Source of the DNA: Alcanivorax profundi
GTDB lineage: Bacteria > Pseudomonadota > Gammaproteobacteria > Pseudomonadales > Alcanivoracaceae
Length of the DNA stretch: 64,000 bases
Direction: 5' to 3'
Assembly: GCF_003597125.1 (NCBI RefSeq)
Contig: NZ_QYYA01000002.1
Coordinates: forward strand, 1 to 64,000
The notes under the pieces were generated by a model. That model was not told where the DNA came from. It searched no databases and saw nothing but the letters and a program-made list of their open reading frames with translations. Below are positions 37,607 to 47,093 of this stretch, one piece after another. A program made the position numbers and the translations under genes. Position 1 is the first letter of the stretch, and each line of letters begins with the position of its first letter.

Positions 37607-38656
37607 ATGGATCTTCAGCAGCTAAAGGAAAACATCCAGCAATGGGGCCGCGAACTGGGCTTCCAGCAGATCGGCATTGCCGACACGGATCTGTCCGCCG
37701 CTGAAGCGGACCTGAAAGCCTGGTTGGCCAAGGGCTATCAAGGGCAAATGCAGTGGATGAGCGCCCACGGCGACAAACGTTTTCGCCCTGAAGCGCTGGA
37801 GCCCGGCACCCTGCGAGTCATCTCTGCGCGCATGGATTACCTGCCACCCGATACCCAACCGGTGAAAATGCTGGGCGAAAAAGACAAGGCCTACGTCTCT
37901 CGCTATGCACTGGGCCGGGATTACCACAAACTGATCCGCAAGCGACTTGCCACATTGGCCGCCCGAATCCGGGCGGAAGTGGGCGACAGCGAACTGGCCC
38001 GCGCCTTTGTGGACAGCGCCCCGGTGATGGAAAAGCCGTTGGCGGCCAAAGCCGGGCTGGGCTGGCAGGGCAAACACACCCTGGTGCTCAACCGTGAGGC
38101 CGGCAGCTGGTTTTTTCTCGGTGAAATCTACACCGACATCCCCCTGCCCGTAGACCAACCCGGTGAAGACCATTGCGGCAAGTGCAAGGCCTGCATCACC
38201 GTGTGCCCCACCGACGCCATCGTCGCGCCCTACCAGCTGGATGCCCGCCGCTGCATTTCCTACCTGACGATTGAGCACGATGGCAGCATCCCCGAGGACC
38301 TGCGACGGGGTATCGGCAACCGCATCTTCGGCTGCGACGACTGTCAGTTGATGTGCCCGTGGAACCGTTTTGCCCGGCACACCGGCGAAACCGACTTTCA
38401 CCCCCGCCACGGACTGGGCGACAGTGACCTGGTGACATTATTCCGCTGGAACGAAGCCGACTTTCTCGAACGCACCGCCGGCTCGGCCATCCGCCGGGCA
38501 GGCTATGCAAAGTGGCTAAGGAATATTGCGGTAGCGCTGGGCAATGCCCCCACCTCGCCGGACATTATCCTGGCGTTGAAAGAACGCCTGGATTACCCGG
38601 ACGAGACGGTACAGGAACATGTGCAGTGGGCGCTGGAACAGCACCGAACGCCTTAG
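37607..38656 (+). CDS. queG: Epoxyqueuosine reductase QueG
   Basis: Cobalamin- and iron-sulphur-dependent enzyme for the last step of queuosine synthesis in tRNA. The 349-aa protein has the DSAPVMEKPLAAKAGLGWQGKHT region and two 4Fe-4S motifs: C-x2-C-x2-C-x3-CP (GKCKACITVCPTDAI) and CDDCQLMCPWN. The start at 37607 matches the family N-terminus. It is divergent from nnrD, with 83 bp between the two ATGs. Confidence 0.96.
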   Translation: MDLQQLKENIQQWGRELGFQQIGIADTDLSAAEADLKAWLAKGYQGQMQWMSAHGDKRFRPEALEPGTLRVISARMDYLPPDTQPVKMLGEKDKAYVSRYALGRDYHKLIRKRLATLAARIRAEVGDSELARAFVDSAPVMEKPLAAKAGLGWQGKHTLVLNREAGSWFFLGEIYTDIPLPVDQPGEDHCGKCKACITVCPTDAIVAPYQLDARRCISYLTIEHDGSIPEDLRRGIGNRIFGCDDCQLMCPWNRFARHTGETDFHPRHGLGDSDLVTLFRWNEADFLERTAGSAIRRAGYAKWLRNIAVALGNAPTSPDIILALKERLDYPDETVQEHVQWALEQHRTP

Positions 38657-38719
38657 CCTTAGAAGCGACGCTCCTGCGGCGAGGGGTTTGTGTGTTGCGT
38701 GCCGCCTGATGCGTTGCCG

Positions 38720-39265
38720 TCAGGCGTCAATAAAATGCTCGCGGTAATACTGCAGCTCGGTGATGGATTCGCGGATGTCATCCAGCGCCAGATGTTTGTT
38801 TTCTTTCTTCAGCCCTTCCAGGATCTCGGGCTTCCAGCGTCGCGCCAGCTCTTTGAGGGTGGACACGTCCAGATTGCGGTAATGGAAGAAGGCCTCCAGC
38901 TCCGGCATGTAGTTGGCCAGAAAACGGCGATCCTGACAGATGCTGTTACCGCACATGGGCGACATGCCCGCTTCCACGTACTCTTTCAGGAAATCGATCG
39001 TCTGCGCCTGGGCCTGCATTTCACTGATGCGACTTTCCTTCACCCGGGCCACCAGCCCGGAGTTGTTGTGGTGTGTGGTATTCCACTCATCCATGCCGTC
39101 GAGCAACGCATCGCTCTGGTGCACCGCCAGCACCGGCCCTTCTGCCAGCACGTTGAGCTGGGCATCGGTAACGATAGTGGCGATCTCGATGATGCGGTCG
39201 TTTTCCGGGCTCAGTCCGGTCATTTCCAGATCAATCCAGATCAGGTTATTGCGCTTGTCGGTCAT
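38720..39265 (-). CDS. orn: Oligoribonuclease
   Basis: Degrades 2-5-nt RNA products, including pGpG from c-di-GMP turnover. DEDDh exonuclease: WIDLEMTGL (first Asp and Glu), the third acidic site around CQDRRFL, and H-x4-D in [10 protein letters not shown]. 181 aa, normal. It converges with queG. A 7-bp inverted repeat (38703-38709 with 38720-38726) overlaps its stop codon and may act as a weak terminator. Divergent from rsgA, as in pseudomonads. Confidence 0.97.
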   Translation of the reverse strand: MTDKRNNLIWIDLEMTGLSPENDRIIEIATIVTDAQLNVLAEGPVLAVHQSDALLDGMDEWNTTHHNNSGLVARVKESRISEMQAQAQTIDFLKEYVEAGMSPMCGNSICQDRRFLANYMPELEAFFHYRNLDVSTLKELARRWKPEILEGLKKENKHLALDDIRESITELQYYREHFIDA

Positions 39266-39347
39266 GGGTGGCTATCTCTCGCTACGCGGTATTCAGGGGG
39301 CATGGTAGCATGCCCCCATCGCAAAGCAGGAAGAACCCGACACCACC

Positions 39348-40397
39348 GTGGCCAAACGCAAACTCAATCGCCGCCAGCGCTGGCGCATCGAAAAGATCCA
39401 GGCAGAAAAGCGCGAACGCGCCCAGCGTCGCAGTGAGCAGCTGGAAGACCTGGTGGCCGACGACCTGGGGGATGAACAGACCGGCATCATTACCGCCCAT
39501 TTTGGTCAGCAGGTGCTGGTTGAAAGCCCTGATGGCCCGAACGGCAAAGGCAAACAGCTCCGTCGCTGCCATTTTCGCGCCACGCTGGAACAGCTGGTCG
39601 TGGGTGACCGGGTGATCTGGCAATCCCCCCAGAGCGAAGGGCTTGGCGTCGTGGTGGCGATCGACCCTCGCGACAACGTCCTCAAGCGCCCGGACCCCTA
39701 CGGCAACCTGAAACCGGTCGCCGCCAATGTGGATCAGATGCTGGTGGTCTTCGCCCCCCTGCCCACCCCCTCCAGCACCCTGCTGGACCGCTACCTGGTC
39801 GCCGCGGAACTGTCTGGCATTCCTGCCACGCTGGTGCTCAACAAGGCCGACCTGATCGACGAAGAGCTGCGCCCGTTCATCGATGACATGAAAGCCATGT
39901 ATGAACGGCTCGGCTACCCGGTGCTGGAACTGAGCGCCCATGACCCGGCAGGCCTGACTCCGCTGCACGAGGCACTGAAGGGCAAAACCTGTGTGTTCGT
40001 GGGCCAATCCGGGGTCGGCAAGTCATCCCTGGTGAATGCCGTGCTGCCCGATGCTGAACTGGATGTGGGCGATCTGTCAGCCAACTCCGGGTTGGGCCAG
40101 CACACCACCGTCACCGCCCGCCTGTTTCACCTGCCCACCGGCGGTGAACTGATCGATTCCCCCGGCATCCGCGAATTTGGCCTGTGGCACATCAGCGAAG
40201 AAGAGCTGCTGCACGGTTACCGCGAACTGTCCGAACTGGCCGGTTACTGCAAGTTCCGCAACTGCTCACACCGCAACGAACCCGGTTGCGCCTTCCTCGA
40301 TGCCGCCGACAGCGGCGCCATCAGCGAGGAACGACTGGCCAACTTCTTCCAGATCGCCGACACCCTGGACGAAGAGGGGCGCGACCGATACCAGTGA
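39348..40397 (+). CDS. rsgA: Small ribosomal subunit biogenesis GTPase RsgA
   Basis: Late 30S-assembly GTPase with circularly permuted motifs: NKAD (G4) comes before GQSGVGKS (G1) and DSPG (G3). Basic N-terminal extension (MAKRKLNRRQRWRIEK), OB fold, and a C-terminal zinc knuckle with Cys/His in YCKFRNCSHRNEPGC. The start is GTG at 39348 with AGGA somewhat far upstream. 349 aa. Its TGA stop lies inside the left arm of a 7-base-unit inverted repeat. Confidence 0.95.
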   Translation: MAKRKLNRRQRWRIEKIQAEKRERAQRRSEQLEDLVADDLGDEQTGIITAHFGQQVLVESPDGPNGKGKQLRRCHFRATLEQLVVGDRVIWQSPQSEGLGVVVAIDPRDNVLKRPDPYGNLKPVAANVDQMLVVFAPLPTPSSTLLDRYLVAAELSGIPATLVLNKADLIDEELRPFIDDMKAMYERLGYPVLELSAHDPAGLTPLHEALKGKTCVFVGQSGVGKSSLVNAVLPDAELDVGDLSANSGLGQHTTVTARLFHLPTGGELIDSPGIREFGLWHISEEELLHGYRELSELAGYCKFRNCSHRNEPGCAFLDAADSGAISEERLANFFQIADTLDEEGRDRYQ

Positions 40398-40495
40398 ACA
40401 GTTAACAGTGAACAGCGAATAAGGGACAATGCACCGCAACGCCGATAGCGATATCCTGTTTTCGCTGTTCACTATTCACTGTTAACTGTTCACTG
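40392..40495. repeat. Heptad-unit inverted repeat between rsgA and rhdA
   Basis: Left arm 40392-40419 is four 7-base units of the form AGTGAAC/AGTTAAC. Right arm 40461-40495 is their reverse complement with one extra unit (five units). The arms are separated by 41 bases. The rsgA stop codon is in the left arm and the rhdA ATG follows five bases after the right arm. The RNA would fold into a long hairpin. Similar elements occur in the bio operon. Confidence 0.8.
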
Positions 40496-40500
40496 ATCCC

Positions 40501-41316
40501 ATGTTGCCTCTGCTGCTAGAACCCGCCGAACTCGCCCAGCATCTTGATGATGACAAGCTGCTGATCATCGACCTGAGCAAGCCTGCGATTTATGTACAGG
40601 CCCATGTGCCGGGGGCAATCCATCTGGATTTCAAACGCCTGCAGAGCGGCGCGCAGCCGGCGCCGGGAATGATCCCGGATGACGATACCCTCAGTGACCT
40701 GTTTTCCAGTCTGGGGCTGACACCGGATACCCATGTGGTGGCCTACGACGACGAAGGCGGCGGCTGGGCCGGCCGCCTGTTGTGGACGCTGGACGCCATT
40801 GGCCACAAGCACTACAGCTACCTCAACGGGGGTATCCATGCGTGGCTGGCGGAGGGACACCCCACCAGCAGCGACTCGCCCGAGCCGGTGGCCAGCGAAT
40901 ATGAAGTGGGTGAACACGACCCGCTCACGGAAGTGCACCTGGACTACCTGCTCGAGCATCACACCTCGCCCTCACTGGCCCTGTGGGACTCACGCTCGGA
41001 AGAGGAATACGCAGGGGTACGCGCCTTTGCCCAGAAAGCCGGCCACATTCCCGGCGCCATTCACTATGAATGGACCGACGCCATGGACCGCAGCAACAAC
41101 CTGCGCCTGCGACCGCTGGATGACATCCGTGCGGAACTGGAAGCCCGCGGCATCACCCCCGACAAGGAAGTGATCTGTCACTGCCAGACCCACCACCGCT
41201 CCAGTTTCTCCTGGCTGGTGGGCAAGATTCTCGGTTACCCGCGCCTGCGGGGTTACGCCGGTTCCTGGGCGGAATGGGGTAACCACCCGGGCACCCCGGT
41301 GGCCAAACCCGACTAA
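40501..41316 (+). CDS. rhdA: Thiosulfate sulfurtransferase (tandem rhodanese)
   Basis: Transfers sulfane sulphur from thiosulfate to acceptors. Two rhodanese domains (about 1-125 and 145-271). The second has the active loop [10 protein letters not shown] with catalytic Cys228, matching the CQTHHRS loop of RhdA from Azotobacter and Pseudomonas, which also lies next to psd. The N-domain lacks a catalytic Cys, as expected. 271 aa. Spacing to psd is 28 bp, so the two are probably co-transcribed. A 3-mercaptopyruvate specificity is less likely given the loop. Confidence 0.9.
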   Translation: MLPLLLEPAELAQHLDDDKLLIIDLSKPAIYVQAHVPGAIHLDFKRLQSGAQPAPGMIPDDDTLSDLFSSLGLTPDTHVVAYDDEGGGWAGRLLWTLDAIGHKHYSYLNGGIHAWLAEGHPTSSDSPEPVASEYEVGEHDPLTEVHLDYLLEHHTSPSLALWDSRSEEEYAGVRAFAQKAGHIPGAIHYEWTDAMDRSNNLRLRPLDDIRAELEARGITPDKEVICHCQTHHRSSFSWLVGKILGYPRLRGYAGSWAEWGNHPGTPVAKPD

Positions 41317-41344
41317 CCTGTTTGATTACTCTAAGGATGTTCCC

Positions 41345-42208
41345 TTGAGCCTACGCGACAAGCTTTTTGTGATTCTCCAGTATCTGGTGCCCCAACACGG
41401 CCTCTCCCGGCTGGTGGGCTTTCTTGCCCGTAGCGAAGTGCCGTGGATCAAGACCACCTTCATCAACGTATTCATGAAGAAATTCGGCATCGACCTGTCT
41501 GAGGCCGAGATTCAGGATGCGGACCAGTTCCCCAGCTTTAATGCCTTTTTCACCCGCGCCCTGAAACCGGACGCCCGGCCCCTGGAAGCGGACGCCGCCA
41601 ACGCCATTGCCTGCCCGGCTGACGGCGCCGTCAGCCAGCTGGGCGCCATCCGTGCCAATCAGGTGTTTCAGGCCAAGGGGCATGACTACTCCCTGTATGA
41701 CCTGGTCGGTGGCGACAGCGCCCTGGCCAGCGAATTCACCAACGGCCAGTTCGCCACCATTTACCTGTCACCGCGGGACTACCATCGCGTACACATGCCT
41801 TTCACTGGCACCCTGCGCGAAACACGTTATGTGCCCGGCGATTTGTTCTCCGTGAACGAAGCTACCGCCAACGGGGTGCCCAACCTGTTTGCCCGCAACG
41901 AGCGTCTGGTGTGTATCTTCGATACCGACAATGGCCCGATGGCGGTGATTCTGGTGGGCGCCATGATCGTCGCAGGTATCGAGACCGTATTCTCCGGCCA
42001 GGTCACCCCGCTCCCCAAACAGGTGGTGACCACCGACTACCTGCGCACCGCCCCGGTTACCCTGCAAAAGGGCGACGAGCTGGGCCGCTTCCTGCTGGGC
42101 TCCACCGTGGTACTGCTGTTCCCGGAAGGCAAGGCCGGTTTTGAACCCGAGCTAAAAGCCGGCAGCGTGGTCCGGGTGAAAGGCGCGCTGGGCCACTACA
42201 CTCCCTGA
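41345..42208 (+). CDS. psd: Phosphatidylserine decarboxylase proenzyme
   Basis: Inner-membrane enzyme making phosphatidylethanolamine. The proenzyme cleaves itself at LGST (251-254), where Ser253 becomes the pyruvoyl cofactor of the small alpha chain. Also present: the Asp/His region [21 protein letters not shown], and [20 protein letters not shown]. 287 aa, typical. Starts with TTG at 41345; AAGGATG lies five bases upstream. Confidence 0.96.
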   Translation: MSLRDKLFVILQYLVPQHGLSRLVGFLARSEVPWIKTTFINVFMKKFGIDLSEAEIQDADQFPSFNAFFTRALKPDARPLEADAANAIACPADGAVSQLGAIRANQVFQAKGHDYSLYDLVGGDSALASEFTNGQFATIYLSPRDYHRVHMPFTGTLRETRYVPGDLFSVNEATANGVPNLFARNERLVCIFDTDNGPMAVILVGAMIVAGIETVFSGQVTPLPKQVVTTDYLRTAPVTLQKGDELGRFLLGSTVVLLFPEGKAGFEPELKAGSVVRVKGALGHYTP

Positions 42209-42343
42209 TTCCCTCAGGTTACCCGTCAATGACCGTGATGAATGGGGTAACCGCAAGGACGTCAGCGGCGGGCCGCACGGCAAGTGCACCCGCCGCGTTC
42301 TTCCCTACAATGGCCGGCCCGAATCACAACGCCGGTGCATTGC

Positions 42344-43477
42344 ATGCTCACTGACACCCTGCAGCAGAAAGCCCGCCCATGGCTTCACCGCCTGGACAAT
42401 GGCCGTGCTCGCCTGTTCGACGCAGAGCGCCTGAGCCAGGCAGAACAGACCCCTTACGACACCTTGTTCGACGATGGTCTGGTCAAGCTGCGCTACTACC
42501 CGCCACTGCAGGAAAAAGCCATTCCTCTCAGTGACGGAACGGTGATGCCCGTCAGCGAACACACCCAGCGCACCCCGCTGGTGTTGGTCGCGCCGCTGGC
42601 GGTGAACATGCTGATCTATGATCTGTTCCCGCAACGCAGCCTGGTGCGCTACCTGCGCGCCCGCGGTTTTGAGTTGTACATGGTGGACTGGGGGCGCCCG
42701 GGTAAATATCACAACCACCTGAGCCTGAGCAGCTACTTTGCCGACTACCTGCCCAAGATGTTGGTACAGGTGCGCCAACACAGTGGGCAACAGCAACTCA
42801 GCCTGCATGGCTGGAGTTTCGGCGGGCTGTTCAGCCTTTGCTACACCGCTCTGGGCAATGATCCGGATATCCGTAATCTGGTGCTGGTCGGCACCCCCTG
42901 CGACTACCATCGCAATGGTGCACTGGGCGCCCAGTACCGGCGACTGAGCCGCCAGGCAAAGTGGATTCGCAGCAACACCGGCCTACGCATTCATGACGTG
43001 CCGGCGCGCCTGCTTCGCTCCCCCGGCTGGATGAACAGTCTGGCCTTTAAACTCACCAACCCGGTGGGCAGCCTGCAGGGTTACATGAATCTGGTGAAGA
43101 ACCTCCACGACCGCGAATTCGTGGCGGCCCATGCCACCAATGGCGCCTTTCTCGATGACATGGTGGCCTACCCCGGCGGCGTCATTCAGGACATCGTTCG
43201 CTATCTGTGGACCGACAACGTGGTCGCCCATGGCCAACTGCCCATGGCCAGCAGCGAAGGCAACCTGAGCCGCGTCACCGCTAACATTCTCAACATTACT
43301 GGCGGTGCCGACCCCATTGTGACCCGTGACTGCAGCCTGGCCATGGACACGCTGGTGCGCAGCAAGGACAAGACCTACCTGACCATCGATGGCGGCCACA
43401 TGGGCATTCTGGGCAGCAGCGCAGCACAGACGCAAAGCTGGGGCAGGATTGCTGAGTGGCTCATAGAGAGGGACTAG
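42344..43477 (+). CDS. PhaC-family alpha/beta hydrolase with serine nucleophile (377 aa)
   Basis: Resembles class III polyhydroxyalkanoate synthases (VAPLAVNMLIYDL, LRARGFELYMVDWGRPG, ITGGADPIV, IDGGHMGI). The lipase box, however, is GWSFGG (Ser158), where true PhaC has Cys. Serine at this site suggests an esterase, depolymerase or thioesterase rather than a polymerase, although it could work on hydroxyacyl-CoA or neutral lipid. Start MLTDTLQQKARP at 42344 is chosen; a GTG 60 bases upstream is open but lies in a hairpin-rich leader. Its stop abuts a heptad-unit repeat arm, and a terminator follows. Confidence 0.75.
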   Translation: MLTDTLQQKARPWLHRLDNGRARLFDAERLSQAEQTPYDTLFDDGLVKLRYYPPLQEKAIPLSDGTVMPVSEHTQRTPLVLVAPLAVNMLIYDLFPQRSLVRYLRARGFELYMVDWGRPGKYHNHLSLSSYFADYLPKMLVQVRQHSGQQQLSLHGWSFGGLFSLCYTALGNDPDIRNLVLVGTPCDYHRNGALGAQYRRLSRQAKWIRSNTGLRIHDVPARLLRSPGWMNSLAFKLTNPVGSLQGYMNLVKNLHDREFVAAHATNGAFLDDMVAYPGGVIQDIVRYLWTDNVVAHGQLPMASSEGNLSRVTANILNITGGADPIVTRDCSLAMDTLVRSKDKTYLTIDGGHMGILGSSAAQTQSWGRIAEWLIERD

Positions 43478-43505
43478 CTGCAAGCGGCAAGTCTGACGCT
43501 GCAAC
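43478..43505 (+). repeat. Single arm of a heptad-unit repeat after the PhaC-like gene
   Basis: Four 7-base units (GCTGCAA, GCGGCAA, GTCTGAC, GCTGCAA) start directly after the TAG stop. No opposite arm is seen. It shares its unit length and end-of-gene position with the inverted elements at 40392 and 50498. The rest of the 319-bp gap to the next gene holds a terminator and then no recognisable feature. Confidence 0.55.
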
Positions 43506-43538
43506 ACAGATTTGCCCCTGCTTCAGCCCCAAAAACAG

Positions 43539-43571
43539 AAGCCGCGCTCAAGCATGAGTGCGGCTTTTTTT
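43539..43571 (+). terminator. Rho-independent terminator of the rhdA-psd-hydrolase region
   Basis: A stem of about 12 bp (43539-43550 with 43555-43566, one G-U pair) with an AGCA loop is followed by at least seven Ts. Confidence 0.85.
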
Positions 43572-43796
43572 GTTGCATACCGTAGGCTTGCTCACCTTCG
43601 ACCGGATGACTTATTGGCGCCAAACTCAACGATCTCGAAGGGATACCCTCTGCTAAAAAGTCGGGAACCACTTTGGGTTTTCCAGTCCAACCAGGCGTAG
43701 GCCACAGCCGATAGCGCCTTTCCTGTTGTCATCTGCGTGTCACAGGCTGTGGGTAGGCTGGTTCTCCATGTTAAGGATGACACTCCCGCTGCTGCC

Positions 43797-44864
43797 ATGC
43801 CTCGCCAGCTGATTCTTTTTCCCTGCAGTCACATGGGTAATCTGCTGATTGCCTTGCCACATCTGAAGGCCATGCTGGCTGCTCAGGAAGAGAGCTTGCT
43901 GGTCATTGATCAGCGCTATCAACCCATTATTGCCATGGCGCTACCCGGCGAAACCAGGGTGCTGTGGTACCCGGATGCTGAACTGGCCTCTCACAAGTCC
44001 TTTCTGCATCGCTCCCGGTATTATCTGCGTTTTCTGCTTGCCCTGCGTCGCTTTCGCGCTGAACACAGCGTGGATATCGAGGGGGAACAAAAATCAGCGA
44101 CACTCAGTTTGCTCAGTGGCGCCACCACCCGCCACGGCCCTACTCGTCGACACAGCCGCTGGTTTTACAGTCACAGCCACGGACGTGATTTATCCGGCCA
44201 TCGCTGGCAAGACTACGCGAGCCTGAGCTTGCCTGCTGCCACCTCACCCGCTTGCTATCTTGACCTCAACGCTACAAAGGCAGGCCTGCAGGACATTGCC
44301 CAACATCCGTTGCAGCCCACCCTGCAACCGACGCCAATACTGATTCACCCCGGTGCCACCAAGACTTACAAGATGTGGCATCCGGAACAATTTGCCAGTC
44401 TCTGCCAACGACTGCGCCGGCTGGGCGCGACCCCGATTCTGATCGGTGCCGGCGCAAAGGATCGCGCGCAGATTGAGCGTATTCAGACCTTTCTTTGCGA
44501 ACCCGCCATGAACCTGTGCGACCAGCTCAGCCTCGAGGCACTGGTGGCCCTGATGCAGCAGAGCCGGGGGTATGTGGGTAACGACAGCGGTCCGATGCAT
44601 CTGGCTGCAGCTTGCGGGCTTGCCACGGTTGGATTGTTTGGCCCCACCAACGACACACTCTGGTCGCCGCTATCCCGTCGGGCAACGGTGTTACGCCAAC
44701 GCCAGTGCCATTCGCAATGCCAGCGCAACAGCTGCGTCATGGACAGCTACCCCTGCCTGCAAGGCATCACCGTCGACAGAGTCATTGCTACTCTGGAAAC
44801 CCTGGGAGCACTGAATGGCGACCAGAGTGTCTGTGGACATCACCGCCCGACGGTGATGCGTTAA
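43797..44864 (+). CDS. Glycosyltransferase family 9 (heptosyltransferase-like, 355 aa)
   Basis: Family-9 enzymes add heptose or related sugars to the inner core of lipopolysaccharide at the cytoplasmic face of the inner membrane. Seen here: the N-terminal PCSHMGNLLIALPHL segment (the usual G-DxL loop is reduced), the sugar-nucleotide-binding region IHPGATKTYKMWHPEQFA, GAGAKD, and GNDSGPMHLAAACG. A Cys-rich stretch near the end (CHSQCQRNSC...C) is also seen in such enzymes. ATG at 43797 matches the family start; an in-frame GTG lies 60 bases upstream. Isolated from other LPS genes in this window, so the acceptor is unknown. Confidence 0.82.
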   Translation: MPRQLILFPCSHMGNLLIALPHLKAMLAAQEESLLVIDQRYQPIIAMALPGETRVLWYPDAELASHKSFLHRSRYYLRFLLALRRFRAEHSVDIEGEQKSATLSLLSGATTRHGPTRRHSRWFYSHSHGRDLSGHRWQDYASLSLPAATSPACYLDLNATKAGLQDIAQHPLQPTLQPTPILIHPGATKTYKMWHPEQFASLCQRLRRLGATPILIGAGAKDRAQIERIQTFLCEPAMNLCDQLSLEALVALMQQSRGYVGNDSGPMHLAAACGLATVGLFGPTNDTLWSPLSRRATVLRQRQCHSQCQRNSCVMDSYPCLQGITVDRVIATLETLGALNGDQSVCGHHRPTVMR

Positions 44865-44924
44865 ACCTCAATACCACGCACTTCCGGGAACTCGCCTCCC
44901 ACCACGCGCTCTTTTTCTTTCGCC

Positions 44925-44956
44925 AAAAAAAAACCGCGGAGCAAGCTCCGCGGTTT
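44925..44956 (-). terminator. Rho-independent terminator of the phosphatase operon
   Basis: A 10-bp stem (44931-44940 with 44947-44956) and six-base loop; on the minus strand it is followed by a long T run (44925-44933 as As on plus). It lies 28 bp past the metallophosphatase stop. Confidence 0.9.
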
Positions 44957-44984
44957 CGTTCAATCAGGGCGAACCCCAACGATC

Positions 44985-47093
44985 CTAAAACCGGTCAAAC
45001 AATCCTGCCAGCAAATTGGTGATCGGCGACAACAGATCCAGCAGCGGCCCCAATGGGCCAAGCACCCGTTCATCCAGTTGTTCCGTCACTTCACGCACCA
45101 CCGTCAGCAACGTGGAAGACAGTGCATCCCCTGGCAAGGTCGCATAATCCCCCGCTCCTGGAATCTGGTTGAGCCAAAGCACATCGGTCACCAGCGATTC
45201 CAGTGTGGCATGAACCGTACCCACCAGCTGCTCCCCGGTGGCCGAGGTATCCAGCATTACCAACTGCTCGAGGGTATTGGCCAGACCAAGCGATACCGTG
45301 GACAACACGGACGTCAGCCCTGCCAGCACCGGCACCTCACCAGGCACCTGCTCTTCAATACCATCGAGGATGTTATTCAGGTTACGCGCCAGCGCCACAA
45401 GCGGGCCTGCAATAAACGCAATATCGTCGACGGTACTGCCTTCACCCGGCGCGACACCCGCATTACCAAAACCGTCTGCCAAAGACGCAAAGGCTCCGCC
45501 CAGCTGGTCGAAGGGAGCAGGCAATGCTTCAGTATCTATGGCTTCAAGCTGCTCGGAAGCCGCCAGCACCGCCTGCAGAGCCTGCTCAATCTCGCCGCTG
45601 TCACCGCTCAAAATAGCCGCGGTAGCCGCATCCAGTGCGTTAAACAGGATGTCGGTACCGGCCAACATCTGATCAAACACCTGTCGCTGCTCTTCAGGCA
45701 AATGGCTGCCTGCCTGGGTAAATCCGGCGAGCAGGGTTTCACGCAGCTCCTTGAGCGGGCCGGTAAAGTCTGCATCGAAGCCCTCCGGCAACGGCAGCGG
45801 CAAGGCATAGCCCCCCAGCGCCTGCCCCGAAAAATCATTGCTTGGGGCGATCATTGCCATGGGTTGTTTTTCGAAGCAATGGGTATAACTGGGGGTGAGC
45901 GTATCACTACCGCTCGCAACCACACCGAGTCCTTCTGTGCCGGGCTTCACGGTGTAGGCCTCAAGACACAGGGTGGCCGGTGCCATGGTGTCCGGGTCGG
46001 CTTCGGTTGCTTTGACCCAGAAGAAGCCATATTCATCGCCCTGCTGAAAGCGGGCCGCATTGCGTTCCGGGTCATCAATGGAACGGGTCTTCCCGGCTGC
46101 ACCACTCACCACAAACTCTGTGCGCCCGCAGGCCGGAACAGCTTCAAGCACCTGAAGATCATGGTCATGCCCGGCCAGGAAGAAATCGGTTTGATCACAC
46201 ACCGCTTCTTCCATAAAGGCTTTCCAGCGCTCACCAGCCAACACCGGAAGAATTTCACTGGGCACACCATCATAGTTACCGGCGTTGCCATGCGTGCCGT
46301 TGGAGAGATAGGGGTGGTGTGCCATGGCAATCTTGAACACCGCATTAGAGCTGCCGATTGCATTCACCGCCCAGTTGCGTTGATCAATACCATAGGTGTG
46401 ATACGCGTAAGCAATATCCGGGTCGGCAAACCCTCCCGCAATGGGGTTGGAATCCAGCGCGAAGAAATCCACCAGCGGGCGCCCGCCCAGGGTCGTCGTC
46501 CCGGCACTGTGTTGGTAGTAACGATCCGGCATGTTCCAACGGTTAGACAATTTGCCGTCAAAATAGGTGTAGTCCACCTGGAACATGCCACGGGCGTTCC
46601 CCGCGCCATCACCGCCCACATAGCCGGTGTTGTCATGATTCCCCAGCACCATATAGAAAGGCAGTTGTACCGGCTCAAAAGGCTTTTCAAATTTATCTTC
46701 GAACTGGGGATCATCCACACTGGTCACCCCGGATTCGTAGATATTGTCGCCCAACCCTACCACCAGATCGCAGCCAGGAAAGGCCATATCGCTAACGAAT
46801 TCATCCTTGCGGTCACACACCTCGGCAATGGCTTCACCCACCGCATACTGACCTTCTGAGCCGCTACCGGAATCGCCAATCACAATAAAACGCAGGGCGG
46901 CGGGGGGATTCCCCGATGCGCTTCCATCGCCCCCTCCCTCGCCATCATCTCCCGCCTCACCACCAGGGTCTGAGGGTTGATTCGGGGTCGCAGAGTTACT
47001 GGAGCTGCCTCCGGAGGAGCCCCCGCTATCACCACCACAGGCGACCAATGCAATGGCCGCAACCAGCGGCAATACTTTCCACGGGGACATCAT
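44985..47093 (-). CDS. Purple-acid-phosphatase-like metallophosphoesterase lipoprotein with long helical extension (702 aa)
   Basis: Lipobox LVAC gives lipid on Cys19, then a low-complexity Gly/Ser/Asp linker (20-62). Residues 65-410 are a calcineurin-like phosphoesterase with all metal sites: GDSG (73), GDN (115), GNHD (151), HH (259), GHDHD (308). This resembles tartrate-resistant acid phosphatase. Residues about 415-702 are an unrecognised, Leu/Ala-rich, predicted helical region without cysteines; its role is unknown. Starts ATGATG; the first ATG overlaps the phoD stop, with GAGGTG upstream. Operon with phoD. Confidence 0.85.
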   Translation of the reverse strand: MMSPWKVLPLVAAIALVACGGDSGGSSGGSSSNSATPNQPSDPGGEAGDDGEGGGDGSASGNPPAALRFIVIGDSGSGSEGQYAVGEAIAEVCDRKDEFVSDMAFPGCDLVVGLGDNIYESGVTSVDDPQFEDKFEKPFEPVQLPFYMVLGNHDNTGYVGGDGAGNARGMFQVDYTYFDGKLSNRWNMPDRYYQHSAGTTTLGGRPLVDFFALDSNPIAGGFADPDIAYAYHTYGIDQRNWAVNAIGSSNAVFKIAMAHHPYLSNGTHGNAGNYDGVPSEILPVLAGERWKAFMEEAVCDQTDFFLAGHDHDLQVLEAVPACGRTEFVVSGAAGKTRSIDDPERNAARFQQGDEYGFFWVKATEADPDTMAPATLCLEAYTVKPGTEGLGVVASGSDTLTPSYTHCFEKQPMAMIAPSNDFSGQALGGYALPLPLPEGFDADFTGPLKELRETLLAGFTQAGSHLPEEQRQVFDQMLAGTDILFNALDAATAAILSGDSGEIEQALQAVLAASEQLEAIDTEALPAPFDQLGGAFASLADGFGNAGVAPGEGSTVDDIAFIAGPLVALARNLNNILDGIEEQVPGEVPVLAGLTSVLSTVSLGLANTLEQLVMLDTSATGEQLVGTVHATLESLVTDVLWLNQIPGAGDYATLPGDALSSTLLTVVREVTEQLDERVLGPLGPLLDLLSPITNLLAGLFDRF

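Noticed and set aside
42209-42300. Hairpins GGTTACCC/GGGTAACC and CGGCGGG/CCCGCCG after psd as a terminator
   Set aside because: Loops are long and no T run follows; they may be chance GC pairing.
43592-43798. A 68-codon minus-strand frame and a 62-codon plus-strand frame between the PhaC-like hydrolase and the glycosyltransferase
   Set aside because: Neither has a start signal or motif; they fall in a gap holding a terminator and repeat arm.
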